A DNA stretch of 64,000 nucleotides from Paracraurococcus sp042666655. Lineage in GTDB: Bacteria; Pseudomonadota; Alphaproteobacteria; Acetobacterales; Acetobacteraceae. The first letter of the stretch is position 1, and each line of letters begins with the position of its first letter. The position numbers were made by a program, and so were the translations under genes. The stretch covers positions 186,001-250,000 of the forward strand of contig NZ_JBHTDE010000005.1 of the NCBI RefSeq assembly GCF_042666655.1, in the 5' to 3' direction. Positions 56,429 through 64,000 of the stretch are shown in pieces. The notes under the pieces are model-generated. The model was given only the letters and a program-made list of their open reading frames with translations. It did no database searches and was not told the DNA's origin.

Positions 56429-57592
56429 TCAGCCGGCGCGCCCGGCATAGACCGCCGTCTCGAACGCCGCGAACACGTCCAGCACCGCGGCATCGGCGAA
56501 GGGCAGGATCTGCGTCAGCAGCAGGCCGGCGATGCCGCTGCGCGGGTCGAGCCAGAACCAGGTATTGCCGAGACCCGCCCAGGCCAGGCTGCCGGCGGCG
56601 CGACGGCCCGGCACGTCGGCCCCGTTGATCAGGAAGCCGAGGCCCCATTTGCAGGCCATGCCGGGGAAGGGGTCGCAATCGTTCGACATCGCCGGCATGG
56701 CGCTGCGCAGCGGGCGGAAGTCCAGCGCGCCGATCTGGTTGCGGCCCATCTCCGCCACCGTCTCCGGCCGCAGCACCTGCACGCCGTCAAGCGTGCCGCC
56801 GTTCAGCAGCATGCGGAGGAAGCAGAGATAGTCCGGCCCGGTCGAGAGCAGCCCGCCGCCGCCGCCGTAGAATTCCGGGTTCTCCGGCAGGGTGAAGTCG
56901 ATCGGCATGAGGCTGCCGTCCGCCGCGCGCTGGTGGACGCGGGCGCGGCGGGCCTGCTGCGCCGGGCCGGGGACGAAGCCGCTGTCCACCATGCCGAGCG
57001 GCGCCAGGATACGGTCGCGGACATAGTGTTCCAGCCGCTCCCCGCTGGCGGCCTCCACCGCCTGGCCGACCCAGTCGGTGGCGATGCTGTACTCCCACCG
57101 CTCGCCGGGGTCGAAGACCAGCGGCGCGCGCAGCGCTTCCAGCTTGCCGCTGCGCGGCGCCAGCAGGCCGCTGGCCGCCATGTAGCGGCCCATCTCCGGG
57201 TTCCAGGTGTTGTAGGTGAAGCCGGCGGTATGGGTCAGCAGCCGCCGCAGGGTGACCGGCTGCCTGGCCGGACGCAGGACCGGCGCGCCGGCCTCATCAA
57301 AGCCTTCCAGCACCTGCGGCGCGGCCAGATGCGGCAGCAGCGGCCCGAGCGGCGCGTCGAGGTCGAGCCGCTGCTCCTCCACCAACTGCATCGCGGCGAC
57401 CGAGGTGATCGCCTTGGTCATCGAGGCGATCCAGAACACGGTATCCAGCGTCATTGGCGCCGCCGCGTCGAGGTCGCGCCGGCCGAAGGCGCCCTGGTAC
57501 GTCGTGCCGCTGCGGTCGGCGGCCATCGCCACCACGCCGGGGACCGCGCCGCCGTCCACGGCCCGGCGCAGGACGGCGTCGATGCCCGGCAT
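56429..57592 (-). CDS. Serine hydrolase, beta-lactamase class C-like family
   Basis: 387-aa DD-peptidase/esterase-fold hydrolase. The catalytic Ser-x-x-Lys is SMTK in FWIASMTKAITSVAAMQLV, the Tyr motif is YSIATDWVGQAVEAASGERL (the residue after the Ser differs from the YxN of true beta-lactamases), and LLTHTAGFTYNTW is the typical esterase-subfamily block. YGGGGGLLSTGPDYLCFLRM also fits. No signal peptide is seen, which argues for a cytoplasmic esterase rather than a beta-lactamase. ATG at 57592 overlaps the stop of the BVMO-like gene by one base (TGATG), so the two are coupled; the pair could act in sequence, with the monooxygenase making an ester and this enzyme hydrolysing it. Confidence 0.9.
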   Translation of the reverse strand: MPGIDAVLRRAVDGGAVPGVVAMAADRSGTTYQGAFGRRDLDAAAPMTLDTVFWIASMTKAITSVAAMQLVEEQRLDLDAPLGPLLPHLAAPQVLEGFDEAGAPVLRPARQPVTLRRLLTHTAGFTYNTWNPEMGRYMAASGLLAPRSGKLEALRAPLVFDPGERWEYSIATDWVGQAVEAASGERLEHYVRDRILAPLGMVDSGFVPGPAQQARRARVHQRAADGSLMPIDFTLPENPEFYGGGGGLLSTGPDYLCFLRMLLNGGTLDGVQVLRPETVAEMGRNQIGALDFRPLRSAMPAMSNDCDPFPGMACKWGLGFLINGADVPGRRAAGSLAWAGLGNTWFWLDPRSGIAGLLLTQILPFADAAVLDVFAAFETAVYAGRAG

Positions 57593-59226
57593 CAGGACAG
57601 CGCCAGGTCGCGGTAGCCCTCGGCCGCCACCCGGTCGCACCAGGCGCGGTAGTCCGGCGCGCTGCCGCTGTAGCGGGCGATGATGCGGGTCTCCTTGCCC
57701 TCGACGTTGCGGTTCACCCCGGTCATCCAGCTGTCGACCTCATTGGTCAGCAGGCCGGCGCCAATCTGCTTCACATGCTCGGTCCAGGCGGCGACGGCCT
57801 GGGCGCTGGCTTCCGCCCGGGTCAGGCCGCTTGCCTGCATGTGGCGCAGCAGGGCCGCGACCCATTCGACGTTGTACTCGATGCTGCGCGGGATGTTGCC
57901 CAGCGCGGTATGTGGGCCGAGCAGCATGAACATGTTGGGGAAATCCTCCACCAGCATGCCCAGCATGGTCTGCGCGCCCTGCGCCCATTTCTGCTTCAGC
58001 GGCAGGCCGCCCTCGCCGCGGATGTCGATGCGGTCGAAGGCGCCGGTCAGCGCATCGAAGCCGGTGGCGTAGATGATGATGTCGAATTCGTACTCGGCCT
58101 CGGTGGTCCTGAGGCCGGTCGGGGTGATCGCCTGGATCGGCGTCGCCTTGCTGTCCACCAGCAGCACGTTCGGCTGGTTGTAGACCTCGTAGTACCTGGT
58201 CTCGAGCGGCACGCGGCGGGTGCCGAAGCCGTGGTTCGTCGGGATCAGCATCTCCGCCACCCGGGGGTCCTTGACCCGCTGGCGGATCTTGCGGGCGACG
58301 AAGTCCGAGATCTCCTTGTTCGCCGCCCGGTCGGTCAGGGTGTCCTTGAAGTTCCCCACCCAGATGCATAAGCCGGGGGAGGCATAGAGTTCCTCGTAGA
58401 AGGCCTCGCGCTCCTCCTTCGTCACCTCGAAGGTGCCGCGCGGGTCGGGGGTGTGCAGGAAGCAGGAGAAGGTCTCCTGGCAGCGCTGGAACATGGCGGG
58501 GTAGTCCGCCCTGATCTTCGCCTGCTCCTCATCGGTGATCTTGCGGTTGTGCAGCGGCGCGCACCAATTGGGCGTGCGCTGGAAGATGGTCAGGTGGCCG
58601 GCGGTCTTGGCCACTTCCTGGATGGTCTGCACGCCGGTCGCGCCGGTGCCGATGACCGCCACCCGCTTGCCCGCGAAGTCGATCGGCTCATGCGGCCAGC
58701 GGGCGGTATGGAAGGCCAGGCCGCGGAAGCTGTCCATGCCTTCGAACCGCGGCAGGGTCGGCGCCGAGAGCACGCCGATCGCGGTGATCAGGTAGCGGGA
58801 GACGTGGCGGCTGCCGTCCTCCAGCGTCACCGCCCAGTGCCGCGCGGCCTCGTCCCAATGCGCGGCGGCGACGCGGGCGCGGAACTGGATGTCGCGGCGG
58901 AGGTCGAATTTGTCGGCCACCATGTTGAGGTAGCGCAGCGTCTCCGGCTGCGGCGCGAAATGCTCGGACCAGTTCCATTCCTCGAGCAGCTCCTTGGAAA
59001 AGGAGAAGCCGTAGGAATAGCTTTCCGAGTCGAAGCGGGCGCCGGGATAGCGGTTCCAGTACCAGGTGCCGCCGACGCCGGTCCCGGCCTCGAAGACCCG
59101 CGCCTTCATTCCCATCTCGCGCAGCCGGAGCAGCTGGAACATCCCCGACATGCCGGCGCCGATGACGATGGCGTCGTAATCCAGGGCCTGTTCGGCTTCG
59201 GCCGATGCTTCCAGCGAGGCGGACAT
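57592..59226 (-). CDS. Flavin-containing monooxygenase, Baeyer-Villiger type
   Basis: 544-aa FAD/NADPH monooxygenase similar to cyclohexanone monooxygenase. FAD motif AIVIGAGMSGMFQLLRLRE (residues 19-37) with VGGTWYWNRYPGARFDSES, the BVMO fingerprint SFRGLAFHTARWPHE (F-x-G-x-x-x-H-T-x-x-W-P, near 167-178), and the NADPH motif AVIGTGATGVQTIQEVAK (near 190-207). MLLGPHTALGNIPRSIEYNV near the C-terminus is also typical. ATG at 59226 with GGAG upstream was chosen over an ATG at 59250. BVMOs convert ketones to esters or lactones. The overlapping downstream esterase gene is consistent with ester hydrolysis of the product; this is inference. Confidence 0.93.
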   Translation of the reverse strand: MSASLEASAEAEQALDYDAIVIGAGMSGMFQLLRLREMGMKARVFEAGTGVGGTWYWNRYPGARFDSESYSYGFSFSKELLEEWNWSEHFAPQPETLRYLNMVADKFDLRRDIQFRARVAAAHWDEAARHWAVTLEDGSRHVSRYLITAIGVLSAPTLPRFEGMDSFRGLAFHTARWPHEPIDFAGKRVAVIGTGATGVQTIQEVAKTAGHLTIFQRTPNWCAPLHNRKITDEEQAKIRADYPAMFQRCQETFSCFLHTPDPRGTFEVTKEEREAFYEELYASPGLCIWVGNFKDTLTDRAANKEISDFVARKIRQRVKDPRVAEMLIPTNHGFGTRRVPLETRYYEVYNQPNVLLVDSKATPIQAITPTGLRTTEAEYEFDIIIYATGFDALTGAFDRIDIRGEGGLPLKQKWAQGAQTMLGMLVEDFPNMFMLLGPHTALGNIPRSIEYNVEWVAALLRHMQASGLTRAEASAQAVAAWTEHVKQIGAGLLTNEVDSWMTGVNRNVEGKETRIIARYSGSAPDYRAWCDRVAAEGYRDLALS

Positions 59227-59398
59227 CTTGACGTCGCTCCTGCATGCCATGGCGGGCGGGGCGCGGTCTGTTCGGTTCGTTTCCCCTGGACCGGCGGCAT
59301 GCGGGACCGGTCCGGCGCGAGGTTAGACCCCGATGCGGCGGCTCTGCAATTATCGCCCCGATTGGACTCGGCGCGGCGGCCGCACCTAGCATGCGCGG

Positions 59399-60628
59399 AT
59401 GTCCCCCCCGACCGTACCGCCCAGCACCGGCCGCGCCTGGCTGATCCTGGGCAGCGCCTTCCTGGCCTTCACGGTCGGCGCCAGCGTGATGCATTCCTAC
59501 ACCGTCTTCCTGCTGGCCTTCGTCGCCGATTTCGGCTGGACGCGGGCGGAATCCTCGCTGGCCTATTCGGTCGGGCAGCTGGTCGGCGGCTTCAGCTCGC
59601 CCTTCATCGGCAACCTGGTGGACCGGTTGGGAACGCGGCGGATGGTGCTGCTGGGCACCGCGCTGCTGGTCATCGGCCTGGTCGGCAGCGCCCAGGCGGA
59701 TGCGCTGTGGCAGGTGGTGCTGCTCTATGGCGTGGTGATGACCTTCGGGGCGAATTGCGTCGGCCTGCTGGTCTTCGTGCCCCTGGCGTCGCGGCTGTTC
59801 CCGACCCGGCGCGGCATGGCGATCTCGGTCCTGCAATCGGCCAACGGCTTCGGCCGCGCCGCCTCCGCCCCCGCGGCCCAGGTGCTGATCACCGGGCTCG
59901 GCTGGCGCGGCGCCTACATGGTTTCGGCCGCGGTGGCCGCCCTGGTGCTGCTCCCCTTGGCCCTGTTCTTCGACCGCCGCAACGCCGCCGGCCGGGCCGC
60001 CCCGGCGGCCGTTGCCGGCGACCATGCCTGGACCCTGGCCGAGGCGATCCGCACGCCGCAATTCTGGCTGCTGTTCTTCGTCTACATGTGCACCAGCATC
60101 GGCAGCTTCCTGGTCTCGCTGCACCAGATCGCCTTCGCCGTCGATGTCGGCTTCGATCCGTTGTACGCCGCCGGGGTGCTGGGGATGGGCGCCTTCCTGG
60201 CGATGCCGGGGGTGATCGCGACCGGGACCCTGTCCGACTACATCGGCCGCGAGTATTCGGCGCTGCTGGCCTATGGCATCTCGATCGTCGGCGTGTTCTG
60301 CGCGCTGGCGATCACCGAGCCGGGCGACCACCTGCTGCTCTGGCTGCATGCCTGCTTCTTCGGCCTGACCTGGGGCGCGCGCGGCCCGGCGATCACCGCC
60401 AAGACCGCCGACCTCTTTCCCGGGCCGCGGCTGGGCACCATCCTCGGCGTCATCACCATCGGCTCGGGGCTCGGCGCCGCCATCGGCTCCTGGGGCGCCG
60501 GCTTCATCTTCGACGTCTCCGGCAGCTACCGCGTCGCCTTCATCGGCTCCATCGTCGCCTATGCCGCCGGGTCCCTCGCCTTCTGGGCGCTGCGCCGCCC
60601 GGTAGCCGGCCGCGCGGGCGGGGGATAG
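59399..60628 (+). CDS. MFS transporter
   Basis: 409-aa major facilitator superfamily protein with 12 predicted membrane segments in two six-helix halves. The N-terminal segment AWLILGSAFLAFTVGASVMH opens helix 1. The loop 2-3 signature reads GNLVDRLGTRRMVLLG, and loop 8-9 has GTLSDYIGREYSALL, both MFS family marks. A hydrophilic segment with DRRNAAGRA near residues 185-205 separates the halves. No strong ribosome-binding site lies before the ATG at 59399, and another ATG at 59391 is out of frame. The substrate is probably an organic acid, given the nearby 2-hydroxyacid dehydrogenase, but this is inference from order. Confidence 0.92.
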   Translation: MSPPTVPPSTGRAWLILGSAFLAFTVGASVMHSYTVFLLAFVADFGWTRAESSLAYSVGQLVGGFSSPFIGNLVDRLGTRRMVLLGTALLVIGLVGSAQADALWQVVLLYGVVMTFGANCVGLLVFVPLASRLFPTRRGMAISVLQSANGFGRAASAPAAQVLITGLGWRGAYMVSAAVAALVLLPLALFFDRRNAAGRAAPAAVAGDHAWTLAEAIRTPQFWLLFFVYMCTSIGSFLVSLHQIAFAVDVGFDPLYAAGVLGMGAFLAMPGVIATGTLSDYIGREYSALLAYGISIVGVFCALAITEPGDHLLLWLHACFFGLTWGARGPAITAKTADLFPGPRLGTILGVITIGSGLGAAIGSWGAGFIFDVSGSYRVAFIGSIVAYAAGSLAFWALRRPVAGRAGGG

Positions 60629-60656
60629 GCTCGCGGCCAAGAAGAAGGATCGCTCC

Positions 60657-61613
60657 GTGCCCGAACCCATCCGCCTGCTGCTCTGGACCGACACCCCCGG
60701 CCCCTACGAGGCCGCGATCGCCGCCGCCGGCCTCGCCCCTCGCGTCCGCGTCGAGGCGCTGTCGCGCAAGGCGCAGCCCTCCGAGGCACAGATTGCCGAG
60801 ACCGAGGCGCTGCTCGGCTGGGGCGTGCCGGCCGGCCTGCTGCCGCGCATGCCGAAGCTGCGCTGGGCGCAGTCCCTGACCGCCGGCGTCGAGGGCTGGC
60901 TGGCGCTGCCCGACCTGCCGCCCGGGCTGATCCTGACCTGCGCCCGCGGCACGCATGGCGAGTCGATGCCGGAGAACATCCTCGGCGCGCTGTTCCACAT
61001 CGCCAAGCCTTATGCCGCCATCGCCGAGGACCAGAAGGCAAGCCGCTGGACCCGGCGGGTGGCGACCCCGCTGAACGGCAAGACCCTCGGCATCCTCGGC
61101 CTCGGCGCGATCGGGCAGGAGGTGGCGCGGCTGGCCGTGGCGCTGCGCATGCAGGTGATCGGCACCCGCCGCAACCCGGCGCCGCTGCCGGGGGTGGAGG
61201 TCCTGCCGCCCGAGCGCACCGACGAGGTGCTGGCCCGCGCCGACTATGTCCTGCTGCTGCTGCCGGCGACGCCGGAGACCGAGAATTTCATGAATGCGGA
61301 CCGTCTGGGCCGCATGAAGCAGGGCGCCTGGCTGCTGAATTTCGGCCGCGGCCAGGCGATCGTCGATGCCGACCTGATCGCCGCCGTCGGCGACAAGCAC
61401 CTCGGCGGCGCGGTGCTGGACGTGTTCCGCGAGGAGCCGCTGCCCGCCACCCATCCCTTCTGGACCACGCCCGGCATCCTGGTGGTGCCGCATATGGGCG
61501 GCATGCACCCGCAGCGCGACCAGGTGGTGGCGAAGCTGCTGGCCGAGAATCTCGGCCATTTCCTGGATGGCAGGCCGCTGCGCCAGGTGGTGGACCGCAA
61601 GGTCGGCTACTGA
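60657..61613 (+). CDS. D-2-hydroxyacid dehydrogenase (GhrA-like)
   Basis: 318-aa NAD(P)-dependent oxidoreductase. Catalytic domain to about residue 100 and then MPENILGALFHIAKPYAAIA; nucleotide-binding motif TLGILGLGAIGQEVARLAVA; ARADYVLLLLPATPETENFM; catalytic Arg in LLNFGRGQAIVDADLIAAV; Glu in VFREEPLPATHPFWTTPGIL and His in VVPHMGGMHPQRDQV. These match glyoxylate/hydroxypyruvate-reductase-like members. The start is GTG at 60657 with AAGAAGGATCGC upstream. The stop overlaps the VOC-like gene by one base (TGATG). A second family member sits at 32097; the two are not close in sequence. Confidence 0.9.
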   Translation: MPEPIRLLLWTDTPGPYEAAIAAAGLAPRVRVEALSRKAQPSEAQIAETEALLGWGVPAGLLPRMPKLRWAQSLTAGVEGWLALPDLPPGLILTCARGTHGESMPENILGALFHIAKPYAAIAEDQKASRWTRRVATPLNGKTLGILGLGAIGQEVARLAVALRMQVIGTRRNPAPLPGVEVLPPERTDEVLARADYVLLLLPATPETENFMNADRLGRMKQGAWLLNFGRGQAIVDADLIAAVGDKHLGGAVLDVFREEPLPATHPFWTTPGILVVPHMGGMHPQRDQVVAKLLAENLGHFLDGRPLRQVVDRKVGY

Positions 61614-62005
61614 TGCGCCTCAACCACGTCGCCAACCGGCTCGACCCCCGCCATTTCGAGACGGTGGTGGAGATGCTGGTGACGCAGCTCGGCTTCCGCG
61701 TGCTGCGGCGGACCGAGCGTTCCATCTGGCTGCGCCAGGCGGGCGCCAACGTGGACCTGCAATTCAGCCGCAGCGAGACGACGCGGCGCGACGCCGACAA
61801 GCTGCGTTCGCAGGTCGCCTTCCTCAGCGAGACGCCGCGGGAGGCCCTGCAGGCGCTGGCCGACTGGGCCGCGGCGCATGGCATGGCGGCCAGCGTCGGC
61901 GCCTATTCCGACCGCGAGTTCTACCTCGACGCGCCGGAGGCCTTCGTCGACTTCGTCGTGGAGGCGATGCGCCCGGAACTGGCCGACTACGCCGTGCCGG
62001 ATTGA
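61613..62005 (+). CDS. VOC superfamily protein
   Basis: 130-aa vicinal-oxygen-chelate protein. It starts MRLNHVANRLDPRHFETVVE and continues MLVTQLGFRVLRRTERSIWL, DLQFSRSETTRRDADKLRSQ, and YSDREFYLDAPEAFVDFVVE; the early His and later Glu are the usual metal ligands of the VOC fold. The protein is single-domain and so likely acts as a dimer. ATG overlaps the stop of the dehydrogenase gene (TGATG). The next gene starts 11 bases after its stop. No substrate can be assigned; a lyase/isomerase or binding role is equally possible. Confidence 0.8.
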   Translation: MRLNHVANRLDPRHFETVVEMLVTQLGFRVLRRTERSIWLRQAGANVDLQFSRSETTRRDADKLRSQVAFLSETPREALQALADWAAAHGMAASVGAYSDREFYLDAPEAFVDFVVEAMRPELADYAVPD

Positions 62006-62016
62006 AGGAGCCCTCC

Positions 62017-62763
62017 ATGCCATTCCTCGACCGCCCCGACGGCCGTATCCGCTACGAGGTCCATGGCGCCGGCTTCCCCGTGCTGCTCTTCGCCCCGGGC
62101 GGGCTGCGGTCGCGGCTGGAGATGTGGCCATCGCCGCCCGGTGGCCCGGCGCGGCCCTGGGTGGACTGGACCCGGGCGCTGCCCGAGGCCGGCTTCGCCG
62201 CCATCGCCATGGACCAGCGCAACGCCGGGGAATCGCGCACGGAGATCCGCGCCGACCACGGCTGGCACAGCTATGCCGCCGACCACCTGGCGCTGATGGA
62301 CCATCTGGGCTTCCAGCGCTTCCACGTGCTCGGCGGCTGCATCGGCGGCAGCTTCTGCCTGAAGGCGATCGAGGCCGCGCCCGACCGCGTGGTGTCCGCC
62401 GTGCTGCAGAACCCGATCGGCCGGCATCCGGAGCATCCCGAATACTTCCCCGACAGCCATGCCGAATGGAGCCGCGAGCAGCGCGCCGCCCGGCCGGAAC
62501 TGGACGAGGCGGCGCTGGCCGGGTTCGGCCGCGCCATGTGGGACCACGACTTCGTCTTCAGCGTCCCGCGCGAATTCGTCCGCACCTGCCCGGTGCCGAC
62601 CATGCTGCTGCCCGGCACCGACATCCCGCACCCGGCCGCGACCAGCACGGAGCTCGCCGCGCTGCTGCCGGGCGTGGACGTCCTGGCCGAATGGCGCGGG
62701 CCGCAGCACCTGGACCGGCAGCGCGGCCGCGTGGTCGACTTCCTCCGCCGCATGACACCCTGA
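62017..62763 (+). CDS. Alpha/beta hydrolase with Cys at the nucleophile position
   Basis: 248-aa alpha/beta-hydrolase fold protein. The N-terminal PDGRIRYEVHGAGFPVLLFA and GGLRSRLEMW lead to MDQRNAGESRTEIRADHGWH. The nucleophile elbow reads RFHVLGGCIGGSFCLKAIEA, with Cys108 where Ser is usual in GxSxG. The catalytic His is probably in WRGPQHLDRQ, and GTDIPHPAATS lies near the acid. Cys nucleophiles are known in dienelactone hydrolases, so lactone or thioester hydrolysis is one reading. GAAGGAGCCCTCC precedes the ATG. It lies between the VOC-like gene and the second GMC gene. Confidence 0.87.
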   Translation: MPFLDRPDGRIRYEVHGAGFPVLLFAPGGLRSRLEMWPSPPGGPARPWVDWTRALPEAGFAAIAMDQRNAGESRTEIRADHGWHSYAADHLALMDHLGFQRFHVLGGCIGGSFCLKAIEAAPDRVVSAVLQNPIGRHPEHPEYFPDSHAEWSREQRAARPELDEAALAGFGRAMWDHDFVFSVPREFVRTCPVPTMLLPGTDIPHPAATSTELAALLPGVDVLAEWRGPQHLDRQRGRVVDFLRRMTP

Positions 62764-62804
62764 GGCACCGCTGATACGCTTCCCCAAAACGAAGGGGGAA
62801 GCGC

Positions 62805-64000
62805 GTGTCGGACCAACCGGAGGAATTCGACTACATCGTCAGCGGGGCCGGCTCGGCCGGCGCCGTCGTCGCCGCGCGGCTGTCGGAGGACGGCCGGCAC
62901 CGCGTGCTGCTGCTGGAAGCCGGGCCGCCCGACACCAACCCCTGGATCCACATCCCGCTCGGCTTCGCCCGCACCTATGTGAATCCCAAGGTGAACTGGA
63001 AGTTCGAGAGCGCGCCGCATGCGCACCTGAATGGCCGGCGGATGTACGTGCCGCGCGGCAAGACGCTGGGCGGCACCAGCTCGATCAACGGCATGGTCTA
63101 CATGCGCGGCCATCCGCGCGACTACGACGGCTGGCGGCAGCGCGGCTGCACCGGCTGGGACTGGGATTCGGTGCTGCCCTTCTTCCGGAAGGCGGAGAAC
63201 CAGGCGCGCGGCGAGGACGAGTACCACGGCACCGGCGGCCCGCTGAACGTCTCCGACCAGGCGGAGACCTCGGAACTGGCCGAGGCGATGATCGCCGCCG
63301 CCGAGCAGGCCGGCATCCCGCGCAACCGCGATTTCAACGGCGCGCGGCAGGAAGGCGCCGGCTACTACCAGTCGACCACCAGCGGCGCCCGCCGCTGGTC
63401 CTCGGCGCGGGCCTACCTGGCGCCGGCGCGCGGGCGGCAGAACCTCATCGTCCGCACGCTCTGCCAGGCGACGCGGCTGCTGTTCGAGGAGGGCCGCGCC
63501 ACCGGCATCGAATACGCCTCCCCCGCGGGGCGGCAGCGGGCGCGGGCGCGGCGGGAGGTGATCGTCTCCGGCGGCGCCTATGGCTCGCCGCAGCTGCTGC
63601 AGCTCTCGGGCCTCGGCCCGGCGGACCACCTGCAGGCGCACGGCATCCCTGTGGTGCGCGACATGCCGGCGGTGGGCGCCAACCTGCACGACCACTTCGC
63701 GCTCTACATGCAGTGGCGCTGCACCAGGCCGATCACCTTCAACGATTTCGAGAAAAGCTGGCCGCGCAAGATCGGCGCCGCCATCCGCTATGCGCTGACC
63801 CGGAAAGGCCCGATGGCGGTGAACGGCATCCGCGCCGGGTTGCTGACGCGGACCGATGCGCGCCTGGAACGCCCCGACCTGCAGATCAACCTGCTGGAAT
63901 GGAGCACGCTCGAACGTTCCGGCACCCGCGTCGTTGCGCATGATTTTCCGGGCTTCACCCTCGGCCCGGTGCACCTCTCGCCCGACGGCCGCGGCACGGT
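62805..64000 (+). CDS. GMC family oxidoreductase (partial, cut by window edge)
   Basis: FAD-dependent alcohol dehydrogenase/oxidase of the glucose-methanol-choline family; 398 codons plus two bases are present and the catalytic C-terminus is outside the window. FAD motif YIVSGAGSAGAVVAARLSED (residues 10-29), LLLEAGPPDTNPWIHIPLGF, GMC signature 1 in RGKTLGGTSSINGMVYMRG, signature 2 in SGGAYGSPQLLQLSGLGPA and VGANLHDHFALYMQWRCTRP. It starts with GTG at 62805 after GAAGGGGGAAGC. It is a paralogue of the GMC gene at 49874. It follows the alpha/beta hydrolase gene by 41 bases on the same strand and may belong to that operon. Confidence 0.9.
   Translation, partial: MSDQPEEFDYIVSGAGSAGAVVAARLSEDGRHRVLLLEAGPPDTNPWIHIPLGFARTYVNPKVNWKFESAPHAHLNGRRMYVPRGKTLGGTSSINGMVYMRGHPRDYDGWRQRGCTGWDWDSVLPFFRKAENQARGEDEYHGTGGPLNVSDQAETSELAEAMIAAAEQAGIPRNRDFNGARQEGAGYYQSTTSGARRWSSARAYLAPARGRQNLIVRTLCQATRLLFEEGRATGIEYASPAGRQRARARREVIVSGGAYGSPQLLQLSGLGPADHLQAHGIPVVRDMPAVGANLHDHFALYMQWRCTRPITFNDFEKSWPRKIGAAIRYALTRKGPMAVNGIRAGLLTRTDARLERPDLQINLLEWSTLERSGTRVVAHDFPGFTLGPVHLSPDGRGT

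Noticed and set aside
56429..57592. True beta-lactamase conferring resistance
   Set aside because: There is no signal peptide, the Tyr motif reads YSI rather than YxN, and the HTAG block is that of the esterase-like branch; it is coupled to a monooxygenase gene.

Overview
The window comes from a very GC-rich bacterial chromosome. Third-position GC bias is strong, Tat-type signal peptides are common, there are two Bug-type (tripartite tricarboxylate) binding proteins, and luciferase-like oxidoreductases, CoA-transferases and xanthine-dehydrogenase subunits are plentiful. This gene content fits an environmental alphaproteobacterium, most plausibly of the Acetobacteraceae (Roseomonas-like), but that placement is inferred from gene content because no rRNA or other marker gene is present. 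No rRNA, tRNA, CRISPR array, integrase, transposase or prophage structure was seen. Genes are tightly packed and no gap exceeds 300 bases.

Layout. 1-4068 (minus): an oligopeptide-type ABC transporter operon with a FAD amine/amino-acid oxidoreductase embedded in it. 4256-13821: mixed catabolic genes, including two luciferase-like (LLM) oxidoreductases, an SMP-30 lactonase, a class II aldolase, CinA, an SDR, a CoA-transferase/CitE-type lyase pair, a Ddn-fold reductase and a PhnZ-like HD oxygenase. 14053-18425: an RND efflux adaptor and pump. 18507-25185: an orphan Leu/Ile/Val-type binding protein, a fused DhaK-DhaL kinase, an orphan SF2 helicase and an orphan peptide-type binding protein. 25381-30207: three tandem amidases, each with a GatC/AtzG-like small domain in a different arrangement. 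30265-36665: three more LLM enzymes, a 2-hydroxyacid dehydrogenase, an SDR without its catalytic Tyr, and a thiolase-like/DUF35 pair. 36733-43626 (minus): a GntR-linked catabolic group (epimerase, MmgE/PrpD, Bug receptor, GntR regulator, NtaA-type monooxygenase, dienelactone hydrolase, DUF6295). 43811-51475: a frameshifted LLM gene, an amidohydrolase, a DadA-like oxidase, another LLM gene, a VOC protein, a CMD-family protein and a GMC oxidoreductase. 51620-59226 (minus): a three-subunit molybdenum hydroxylase, a Bug receptor, a beta-lactamase-like hydrolase and a Baeyer-Villiger-type monooxygenase. 59399-64000: an MFS transporter, a 2-hydroxyacid dehydrogenase, a VOC-like protein, an alpha/beta hydrolase and a GMC oxidoreductase cut by the window edge.

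Taken together this is an accessory catabolic region: uptake proteins, flavin- or F420-type oxygenases and reductases, hydrolases and amidases for small organic amides, acids and xenobiotic-like compounds. Many genes overlap by 1-8 bases, which implies translational coupling inside small operons.

The most unusual signals are: (1) a family of about 100-145 bp intergenic repeats with three hairpins, in five copies, each placed just after a stop codon and oriented with the upstream gene; (2) the triple amidase array, in which the middle amidase is separated from its small C-terminal domain by one in-frame TAG; (3) a Bug-receptor gene whose start appears to lie inside one of these repeats; (4) an RND pump gene with no canonical start codon in the expected place; and (5) a 27-bp tandem repeat that reiterates the 3' end, including the stop codon, of a helicase gene.
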